A stretch of DNA of 7,816 nt, from assembly GCA_023127905.1 (NCBI GenBank), contig JAGMEZ010000585.1, positions 1-7,816 on the forward strand, read 5' to 3'. Positions 1 to 7,100 of the stretch are shown here, piece by piece. The notes below the pieces were generated by a model. The model was given only the letters and a program-made list of their open reading frames with translations, did no database searches and was not told the origin of the DNA. Numbering within the stretch: position 1 is the first letter of the stretch; each line of letters opens with the position of its first letter. The position numbers and the translations under genes are program-made. The stretch is from Caldifarciminota bacterium (lineage in GTDB: Bacteria > Hydrothermota > E44-bin80).

Positions 1-1
1 A

Positions 2-2488
2 GATTTCTTCAGTTTCAGTCTTGATACATTTCCCTACACGGATACTATTCCTCCTTCACCTGTCTCTAATCTCACTATTGAATCACAAGATTCACTTATC
101 ATATTAAAATGGATAAATTCACACGATTCTGATTACAAGGGTACACGGCTACTCTTCAGGAATGATACATTCCCAGAACACCCGAACGATGGCACAATTC
201 TTCTTGACCACGAGATGGAGCCACATTCTCCTGACTCTCTCTATCATACAGGCCTTCCAGGAGATTCCACATATTACTTCTATGCTGTTTTTACATACGA
301 TTTCTTAGAAAATTTCTCACTACCCGCTCTTATCTCAGGTATATCAGCAACTGACACTATTCCCCCTCCTGAGGTTTCAATCGATACGTTTACATCCTGG
401 GCAGATACGATACAGGTCACTTTCATGACACCAAATGAACCTGACTTTGAAGGGGTTAGAGCCCTGTACGATACAACACATATTCCTCAACACATTCATG
501 ATGGTGAAGTGTTTTTTGACACTTCCCTTACCCAAAACTCGTATGTTTCAAAAAAACTTTGCGGTGTCACAATAGATAAAACATATTATTTTACATTTTT
601 CACAAAAGATTTTATACCCAATTTTTCTACCGGGTTATCTGATTCATTTCGTATCTATCCCGACACCCTCCCCCCTGGGGAGGTGTCTATTGACACATTT
701 ATTTTCTGGAGTGATTCAATAGAGGTGCACTTTACAACACCTGGTGACCCTGACTTTGTAGGGGTAAGAGCAATGTATGATTTAACTAATTTCCCTCAAA
801 ATCCCTACGAAGGTACACTCTTTTTTGATGATTCCTTACCATCAAACTCTCAAATTTCAAAGACACTTGGCGGTGTAATACTCGATACAACTTACTATTT
901 CACGTTTTTTGCCAGGGATACTGCTTTCAATTACAGTGAAGGAGAAATGGTCTCCTGCCGAACCGATGAGGACATTACACCTCCGGATACAATTACAGAA
1001 TTTTTCGCTGTACAGACTTATTCTGATACTACTGACAGCATTAAACTTTCCTGGGTAAATCCAGAATCGACCGATCTTTGCATGGTAAAGATACGGTACA
1101 GTACCGATTACTATCCTCTCTATCCCCCTTCTCCCGATTCCGGAAGACTTCTCTATAACCTAATAGCAAATCCCGCAGACACACTTGAGAAGGTTTGGGC
1201 AAATAATTACTTTAAGCCCGGCGTACGATACTATTTTAGTGGTTTTTCAGTTGATAAAACACAGAACGTTTCGCCAGCTGCACACACAAACTGTTTGACA
1301 CCTAAATTAACAAGAGTATCGGAAACCTATCCACCTGAACCTGTTCAAAGCGGAGTCGCAACCTGGCTCGACTCTGTGGAAGTTTCCTTTACTGCACCGG
1401 TTCAGATTTTAACACTGCAATCAGGCGTGGAAATAATTGGAAGACAGAATTATACCTTCAGGATAGAAAGAGAAAATAATAATAGATATATCTTAATTCC
1501 ACCAGCGTTTTCATCCCTCGACACGGTAACTGTGCGACTCAGTGGAACAATTATTGACAGTGTTGGAAATCCTTTCGATGGTAATGGAAACGGAATTCCC
1601 GACTCAACCGACGACTACACCTGGTATTTCTATACCAGTCTCATTGGAGACTATACAGGAAATGATACAATTAATTCAGAGGACTTTGCACAATTTAGAG
1701 ATGCCTACTATTCACAGGACATCACAAAAGAGATAGGTCCATGCACAGGTCATATTCCCTACTATATGCTAACACCGGATAGCGCAATAGACTTCGAGGA
1801 TTTCTCCATCTTCGTTATGATGTGGAACTGGTCACTTGACAATAAAGGAATTTCCGAGATCTGCGGAAGCGACACTGATTCGCTTCTTCAACTTGCCTTC
1901 TATAACGATAACCTCATCATAAAAACATGCAGAACAGAAGGTCTTATCAGTGGTGAGATCCTTCTCAACGGCTATTATGATTCAGTTACAGTAAAAAGAG
2001 GAGCTGGATTATCAAATAATGATGTTCTTCTCACGAAGGTTCTGGACAGTAAACTTCTCATCAGTTTCGGGATTATGAATGTAGAAATGAAGAATAATGA
2101 AATTTTAATAATTCCAGCTTCACTCCCAAAAGAGATAACATACTCATACAGATTTATATTTAATGACTGTAAAAAAGAAGGAAAAGGTACTTCTTCCTTA
2201 ATCAGAATAATCCCAGAAAAAACCGTCTTGAAGTCAATCTATCCTAACCCGGGAAACAAGTTTAATATTATTTATGGAACTCCTGAAAATGGAAAAATTT
2301 TCATTGATATCTTTGATGTTACGGGAAGAAAGATTTTAAACTTATTAAAAGGAAGAAAAAGTCCAGGTTATCATACAATAACATGGGACGGGATGCTCAA
2401 TAAAAGAAAACTCCCAGCAGGAATATATTTTGTTAGATTGAAGACAAAAAATGAGTCTTTAGTAAGAAACATAATTATTTTGAGATAA
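2..2488 (+). CDS. Secreted multidomain FN3/Ig/dockerin-like protein with C-terminal sorting domain (5' partial)
   Basis: The frame is open from the first complete codon at base 2 to TAA at 2486-2488, giving 828 residues. The start lies upstream, and the ATG at 215 is internal because similar FN3-like sequence precedes it without a break. Numbered from base 2, the domains are: fibronectin-III-like units at about 17-115, 124-211, 227-318 and 325-433, several introduced by 'D(T)xPP'; a Big_5/SbsA-like Ig unit at about 442-545 ending 'DGNGNGIPDSTDDYTWYFYT'; a dockerin-like module at 549-611; a beta-rich stretch at about 620-735, in the place where such proteins often carry a cohesin-like fold; and a C-terminal sorting domain at 743-828. 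No enzyme motif is visible, so it is probably a structural, adhesive or binding surface protein. Exact function and ligand are unknown. It is followed 4 bases later by another secreted protein gene and is probably co-transcribed with it. Secretion by T9SS is inferred from the C-terminus only. Confidence 0.93.
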   Translation, partial: DFFSFSLDTFPYTDTIPPSPVSNLTIESQDSLIILKWINSHDSDYKGTRLLFRNDTFPEHPNDGTILLDHEMEPHSPDSLYHTGLPGDSTYYFYAVFTYDFLENFSLPALISGISATDTIPPPEVSIDTFTSWADTIQVTFMTPNEPDFEGVRALYDTTHIPQHIHDGEVFFDTSLTQNSYVSKKLCGVTIDKTYYFTFFTKDFIPNFSTGLSDSFRIYPDTLPPGEVSIDTFIFWSDSIEVHFTTPGDPDFVGVRAMYDLTNFPQNPYEGTLFFDDSLPSNSQISKTLGGVILDTTYYFTFFARDTAFNYSEGEMVSCRTDEDITPPDTITEFFAVQTYSDTTDSIKLSWVNPESTDLCMVKIRYSTDYYPLYPPSPDSGRLLYNLIANPADTLEKVWANNYFKPGVRYYFSGFSVDKTQNVSPAAHTNCLTPKLTRVSETYPPEPVQSGVATWLDSVEVSFTAPVQILTLQSGVEIIGRQNYTFRIERENNNRYILIPPAFSSLDTVTVRLSGTIIDSVGNPFDGNGNGIPDSTDDYTWYFYTSLIGDYTGNDTINSEDFAQFRDAYYSQDITKEIGPCTGHIPYYMLTPDSAIDFEDFSIFVMMWNWSLDNKGISEICGSDTDSLLQLAFYNDNLIIKTCRTEGLISGEILLNGYYDSVTVKRGAGLSNNDVLLTKVLDSKLLISFGIMNVEMKNNEILIIPASLPKEITYSYRFIFNDCKKEGKGTSSLIRIIPEKTVLKSIYPNPGNKFNIIYGTPENGKIFIDIFDVTGRKILNLLKGRKSPGYHTITWDGMLNKRKLPAGIYFVRLKTKNESLVRNIIILR
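371..943 (+). repeat. Tandem duplicated FN3-like units within the first gene
   Basis: Two 88-codon units, 371-634 and 680-943, start 309 bases (103 codons) apart and are separated by a 15-codon linker containing 'DTLPPG'. They align without gaps, with 51 of 88 residues identical by hand count. Both begin 'EVSIDTF' and share 'PDF.GVRA.YD', 'FFD.SL' and 'TYYFTFF'. The flanking FN3-like units (about 50-350 and 974-1300) share only the general pattern of DSxxLxW-type strands, 'YYF' and the closing Asn-x-Ser. This points to a later duplication of this pair within the gene. Confidence 0.85.
1646..1834 (+). other. Dockerin-like (EF-hand type) module in the first gene
   Basis: Residues 549-611 of the partial protein. 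The first half, 'GDYTGNDTINSEDFAQF', fits the dockerin calcium-loop pattern: Asp at position 1, Asn at 5, Ile at 8, Asp at 12, then a hydrophobic helix. The second half, 'PDSAIDFEDFSIFVMMWNW', keeps the Ile, the Asp at position 12 and the helix, but has no acidic residue at position 1. The halves are joined by a longer linker with 'IGPCTGHIP'. Similar paired motifs ending in 'WNW' occur in secreted proteins of uncultured FCB-type bacteria. They are not evidence of a cellulosome, and no cohesin partner can be identified with confidence here. Confidence 0.7.
2228..2485 (+). other. C-terminal T9SS type A sorting / FlgD-Ig-like domain of the first protein
   Basis: The last 86 residues begin 'LKSIYPNPGNKFNI', continue with 'IDIFDVTGRKI' and 'GYHTITWDG', and finish 'LPAGIYFVRLKT' followed by a short strand, 'IIILR'. 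The order PNP, DxxGR, WDG, (A/S)GIYF is diagnostic of the T9SS type A sorting domain and of the related FlgD Ig-like fold. In T9SS organisms such a domain directs outer-membrane passage and is usually cleaved off by the PorU sortase. Whether this organism has a T9SS cannot be read from the window. Confidence 0.85.
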
Positions 2489-2495
2489 TGCAATG
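2486..2495 (+). promoter_or_regulatory. Stop/start junction between first and second genes
   Basis: The junction reads TAATGCAATGA (2486-2496). The first gene's TAA is followed after 4 bases by the ATG at 2493. An in-frame TGA at 2481-2483 leaves this as the only possible ATG before the signal peptide. The only purine-rich stretch upstream is TTGAGATAA, with GAG ending 8 bases before the ATG, which is a weak ribosome-binding match. A two-codon frame, ATG-CAA-TGA, sits exactly in the junction, sharing a base with the upstream stop and overlapping the downstream start. Translational coupling by reinitiation is plausible but inferred. Confidence 0.5.
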
Positions 2496-4169
2496 AAGCG
2501 ATTTTTCCCTGTATTAGTTTTACTTATAATTCTCTTCTGTAGCATCTTACATTCAGAGTGGCTTCCTGACACGATAATAAATGACAATAACAGAAGATGC
2601 AGAACTGGTTATAATGGAGCTCGTGGAATTGCTGCAAACGGCAACAATATCTATGCGGTCTGGACAGAGGAATACTATGAAGTCTTTCTAAAAGCAAAAC
2701 TAAATGGGGTATGGACTACCAGTGAACGGATATCAACGGGAAGTCCAGGGGGAATATATGGCATATCCGCATACCCATCCGTTGCAGTATGGAATAATGA
2801 TGTACATGTTGTATGGGAGGATTACAGGACAGGAGATTTCGAAATATTTTACCGTAGATTCAGTGGAGGCTGGGGCAGTCCTATAAACCTTTCAGGTGAT
2901 CCTGCAGAATCAAGGGTTCCAGTCATTACGGTAACGAGTGGAGGAAACATTCTCCTCATGTGGCAGGATAACAGAACAGGGATCTATGAAATATACAGTA
3001 AAATATATGCCAGCGGAACATGGGGAACAACGGAAAAACTCTCATCTACCTCTTACTATGCTGGTTTTCCTACCGTCACAAACTATGGTGAAACAGTTTA
3101 TGCTGTGTGGGAGGAGATGGAAAATAATGGTTATGAATTATATTATGCAATTTATTCAGGAGGTAGCTGGACAAACCCCCAGCGAATTACAAGCAATGAA
3201 GGTATGAGTCAGTACCCGTCCATTTGTTGTGACCCGTCTGGTACAGTACACCTTGTATGGGCAGACGATACGGATGGTAATTTTCAAATCTATTATTCTT
3301 CATTTAACGGAATAGACTGGTCAACACCAATTTCCGTTTCAAATAACCCTGGATTTGCACTCTACCCACAGATTACATCAGATCCCTTCGGTGTTATACA
3401 CCTCAGTTGGTCTGACGATGAGCAAGGGAATTACGAAATATATCATAAATCACTTATTATTAACAAGTGGAGCAATGAGGAAAATATCTCTCAAAAAGAA
3501 CAACTCTCTACATCCCCTCATATCACTACCACAAGCAATGGCTCAGTTCACGTCATTTGGTATGATTGGATTCCAGATTCTTTATTCACTTCTCCGCACA
3601 TACGGTATAAAAGAAATAATCCTGTTAATGAAGCCCTTTCACGTTCTGTTAAATGTGAAGTTACGAATTCAGGTGTAAGAATTTGTGCAGAAACGACTCA
3701 AACCACATTACAGCTTTTCAGAATTAATTCATCGTATCCAATTCTTTTAAAAAATTGCACTGTAAACGGCAGCAAATATATCTGGTATGAATCCTTGCCA
3801 CCCGGAGAATACGAATATATTCTTCAGAGTATAAACGGCACAGATGTCCACTACTCCAAACCTATTCCGGTCAGTATCCCCCAAGAAGGTGATTTTAGCG
3901 AACTAATCATATTCCCAAATCCTTTTACTGCAGAGGTTATTTTCAAGTGTCCAGGGATTAGTGATAATCAAAATACTTTCTTAAAGATTTATGATGTGAG
4001 TGGAAGATTGGTAAAATCCTTTTCACTTAACAATAACCACTCGGCACTAACCACTGAAGTTTCGTGGGAAGGAAGGAATGATAGGGGTCAAATCGTTCCA
4101 TCGGGTATATACTTTTTAAGACTATATTTCCGTAATCAAACGCTCACCCGTACAGTTATGAAATTATAA
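2493..4169 (+). CDS. Secreted seven-repeat beta-propeller-like protein with C-terminal sorting domain
   Basis: Complete protein of 558 residues. Residues 1-21 form a Sec signal peptide: a Lys-Arg start, the hydrophobic core FFPVLVLLIILFCSIL, and probable cleavage near 'LHS|EW'. There is no proper lipobox before Cys16. Residues 52-376 hold seven repeats built on 'VHxVWxD...G.xEIYYxx...G.W...xxIS'. Residues 385-465 are a beta-rich linker domain, and 469-558 form a T9SS/FlgD-Ig-type C-terminal domain ('FPNPF', 'IYDVSGR', 'SWEGRND', 'PSGIYFLRL'). The repeats resemble the sialidase/BNR-like propeller repeats of secreted proteins, but the canonical Asp-box (SxDxGxTW) and sialidase catalytic residues are not seen, so a binding or structural role is more likely than glycosidase activity. 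The gene lies 4 bases after the upstream gene and 14 before the C25 peptidase gene, consistent with one operon. The natural substrate or partner is unknown. Confidence 0.95.
   Translation: MKRFFPVLVLLIILFCSILHSEWLPDTIINDNNRRCRTGYNGARGIAANGNNIYAVWTEEYYEVFLKAKLNGVWTTSERISTGSPGGIYGISAYPSVAVWNNDVHVVWEDYRTGDFEIFYRRFSGGWGSPINLSGDPAESRVPVITVTSGGNILLMWQDNRTGIYEIYSKIYASGTWGTTEKLSSTSYYAGFPTVTNYGETVYAVWEEMENNGYELYYAIYSGGSWTNPQRITSNEGMSQYPSICCDPSGTVHLVWADDTDGNFQIYYSSFNGIDWSTPISVSNNPGFALYPQITSDPFGVIHLSWSDDEQGNYEIYHKSLIINKWSNEENISQKEQLSTSPHITTTSNGSVHVIWYDWIPDSLFTSPHIRYKRNNPVNEALSRSVKCEVTNSGVRICAETTQTTLQLFRINSSYPILLKNCTVNGSKYIWYESLPPGEYEYILQSINGTDVHYSKPIPVSIPQEGDFSELIIFPNPFTAEVIFKCPGISDNQNTFLKIYDVSGRLVKSFSLNNNHSALTTEVSWEGRNDRGQIVPSGIYFLRLYFRNQTLTRTVMKL
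2646..3620 (+). repeat. Seven ~50-codon propeller repeats in the second gene
   Basis: The conserved Trp of the '(V/L)xxxW' strand falls at residues 57, 108, 157, 206, 256, 306 and 356, spacings of 51, 49, 49, 50, 50 and 50. Most repeats continue with an acidic pair ('WEDYRTGD', 'WQDNRTG', 'WADDTDGN', 'WSDDEQGN'), then 'EIYY' or a variant, a second Trp about 20 residues on, and a hydrophobic-Ser turn. The first repeat is the most divergent, and the last ends early. Seven copies fit a closed seven-bladed propeller. Confidence 0.85.
3897..4166 (+). other. C-terminal T9SS type A sorting / FlgD-Ig-like domain of the second protein
   Basis: Residues 469-558 begin 'SELIIFPNPF', contain 'LKIYDVSGRLVKSF' and 'VSWEGRNDRGQ', and close with 'VPSGIYFLRLYF' and a basic-hydrophobic end, 'TRTVMKL'. 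They match the end of the preceding gene's product in motif order and length. The two neighbours therefore probably share an export route. T9SS sorting versus a simple FlgD-like Ig anchor cannot be settled from sequence alone. Confidence 0.85.
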
Positions 4170-4186
4170 TCTGAAAAATAAAAATG
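4167..4186 (+). promoter_or_regulatory. Intergenic gap and SD-less start of the C25 peptidase gene
   Basis: Only 14 bases (4170-4183, ATCTGAAAAATAAA then A) separate the TAA of the second gene from the ATG at 4184. A TGA at 4172-4174 is in frame with that ATG, so no longer start is possible, and the signal peptide begins right here. The leader is almost all A/T with no GGAG-like element, as is common in Bacteroidota-like genomes, where A-rich leaders replace Shine-Dalgarno sequences. There is no hairpin or T-run, so transcription probably continues from the upstream gene. Confidence 0.5.
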
Positions 4187-7100
4187 GAAATCTTAAGAAA
4201 GTACATCTGTCTTTCGTCTATCTATTGTCTTCTTCTCTTTCCATCACTTCTCCTTTCAATAGAGATACAGGGTTATTCAATTAAAACGAAAACAATATCT
4301 GAAGACAGGATTGACGTTACAGTTGAATTAAAGGATTACACAATAACCGAATTTATGGACGAAGGAAGAAACTTCTCAAAGATCAAAATGCATGGTGCTG
4401 TGATGACTGCAGAACCAGGAAAACCAGAACTTCCATCTATACCTATACTGTTTGGTATTCCGGTTACAGGTAGTTTTAAAACAGTCCTCAGTAATATCAA
4501 TACTGAAAGAAAAACTGTACGTCTGATAAATCCTGTTAAATCCATCTTGCTTGGAGGAGAAAAAAAATCCTCATATACTCTGGATGAGTGCTACTCTAAG
4601 GATGCTTACTACCCCGGGGTTCTAAATATTTCAAAAGAAGTAGGGTTTTTCAGGGACCACAGAATTGGTTCCATCCTGTTTTATCCATTTCGATATAATC
4701 CTAAGAAGCAAAGCCTGCTCATTGTTAAGAAGGTAACCTTTTCAATTCATTTTCTTAAACAGGATAATAAAAATGGTGTAATCAGATTTCCACGGAAAAA
4801 TAGCCCTGAAGAAAGACTCTTCTCTGAACTCGTTGTTAACTACTCAACCTGTAGATTGTGGCTTAAACCCCACCCACTCCCAGAACCACCCAAACTCCGT
4901 CAGGCTGGTACATTCTATAAGATTATAACCAATGATGAAGGACTCTATCAAATCACCTACGACGATCTTGTAAATTCAGGGATTGATCCTTTATCTATTA
5001 ACGCTCGTGATATCCATATCTCATATAAAGGTTATGAGATTCCCATTTATGTTAAAGGGGAAGAAGATTCAATTTTCAATAACCAGGATTATATTGATTT
5101 TTTTGCAGAAAAAATAAAAGGAGAATACACATATTTCAATCCATATACCGATGAAAATATTTACTGGCTTTCTTTTGGTGATAGTCTTGGAAAAAGAATG
5201 GTTGATGAAGATGGGACACCTCACGATACAATTCCAAGTCTTCTCCTTCACTCCTCGCAAGACACACTCCATTTTGAAAAAGACAGTATTTCAATAAGGC
5301 TTTCGAATCCTTCAGCTGACTCGTTGGACATCTGGTTTTGGGACCGATTGTACGGTCCTGACTCTCAGACAATACACATCTTTATCCCGTTCCCTGACAC
5401 AGTGAATGATTGTAATCTTTCGATTATGCTTCACGGTCTTACAACAACGTCATACGGTCACAGGGTTCACGTATCCTTAAACGATAGTTTTCTTGGAGAA
5501 TTTTCCTTCTCAGGTCAAACCCCATATAGAATAAATATCGAAGAAATTCCTGGAAATCTATTGTTGAATGGTGATAATACTATCACTCTTTTCCTTCCTG
5601 CACCTGTCGATTCAGTCGATGGACTCTTCTCAAACTGGATTGAAATATCCTATACGCACCTGTTCGATGCCGTAGATAACAGGATAAAATTTAAAATGCC
5701 ATACGAAATAATCGATACTACATATAAAATAATTATAGGTAATTTCGATTTTGCAGACATTGATATTTACAAAAAAAACGTATCTCGGATTATCAACATC
5801 AAGAAAGAGACGTATCAATCAGGAGGACAGACAAAATACAGGTTTATTTTCCATGATAACGACATAACGGGTCTTTTGAGCTTCTCTGCTATTCCAATCT
5901 GGGATAAGCTAAAACCTATAAGTATAGAAAAAGTTGAAACAAGGGATCTCCATTCCCCGGGAAACAGGGCAGAATACCTGATTATTACAAATCAAACACT
6001 TCTAAACAGTGCAGAACAATTCGGACTATGGAAAGAGACACAGGGATTCAACTGTATGGTTGTTACAGTAGATGAAATATATAATGAATTTAATTATGGA
6101 ATTGCATCTCCTGAGGCAATAAAAACATTTATAACTTATGCGTATGATTACTATATGGAGCCCCCTGTCTTCTGTCTTCTTTTCGGGGACGGCTCATACG
6201 ACTACAAAGGAATATCAGGACATAACGGAAATATAGTTCCTGTCCATCTTTCATGGTACTGGAATGTGTGGGGACATGTAGCTGATGATGAATATTATGT
6301 TAGGGTAAGCGGAGATGATTTCCTGCCCGATATATTTATAGGGCGTTTTCCAATAAGAACCAACGAGGAATTTGATGCACTTTTTGAAAAGTTAAAAATT
6401 TATGTTGACTATCAAAACTTAGATGAATGGAAAAAAGACCTCGTCTTTGTTGCAGATTCTGTCATCGGCTATAATTCGTACCCAAATATGGAAAGTATTA
6501 TCTTAAATTATTTACCACCCGCTTTTGATGCGAGCAGATGCTATCATCCAAGAAAGAACAGGGAAGATTTTCTTAAGGAAATGGATGAGGGTGCTGTTTT
6601 CTTGAACTTCCTCTCACACGGAGGAGGTGACATACTATGCGGAGGTGACTTCCTCGTATCAGAAGATATTTACAGAATGACAAACCTCGACAGAGTACCA
6701 TTCTGGACTGCATTCAGTTGCAATAATGGATTTTTTGATGAACCTCCAGATTCTCACTCAATAGGAGAAACGGTCTTTCTTGCCCCGAACGGAGGTGGAA
6801 TAGGTTACTATGGACCGGGAAGTAATACATACGGTCACTATAATCACCCGATTTCAGCAAATATTTATGATGGAATTTTCAATAAGGATCTCCGCTTTAT
6901 TGGGCAAATCCTATCATACGGTGAAATTAAATACTTCTCAACATATGGAAACAAGTATCCACTCATGACTTACAATCTTCTTGGTGATCCGGGAATAGAA
7001 CTGGCTCTGCCAGACTCAACAAAAATTGACATATTACTCTCCCCCGCTTCGCTATCAACGGGAGACACACTGAGTGTCCAGGGAAATGTTTTCGGTTCAC

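Noticed and set aside
215..217. ATG as the start of the first gene.
   Set aside because: The same frame is open from base 2 and encodes FN3-like sequence before it ('DTIPPSPVSNLTI', 'DSLIILKW'); no signal peptide follows this ATG, so it is internal.
1646..1834. Evidence for a cellulosome.
   Set aside because: Dockerin-like motifs are widespread in non-cellulosomal surface proteins, and no glycoside hydrolase or scaffoldin is present.
2493..2560. Lipoprotein signal with Cys16 as the anchor.
   Set aside because: The residues before it (ILF) do not form a lipobox with a small residue at -1, and the hydrophobic core continues past the Cys to a better signal peptidase I site.
2646..3620. Sialidase enzyme or CRISPR-like DNA repeats.
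   Set aside because: The repeats are diverged at DNA level and in frame, so they are protein repeats; canonical Asp-boxes and sialidase catalytic residues are not seen.
1542..3678. Short plus-strand frames at 1542-1736, 2704-2886, 2938-3207 and 3355-3678.
   Set aside because: All are out-of-frame shadows of the two large genes, with no independent start signal or recognisable sequence.
4166..4184. Transcription terminator between the second and third genes.
   Set aside because: The 14-base gap has no inverted repeat or T-run.
5069..5372. Two overlapping open frames on the minus strand.
   Set aside because: They lie inside the well-supported C25 coding frame, show no recognisable domain, and are explained by chance in antisense frames.
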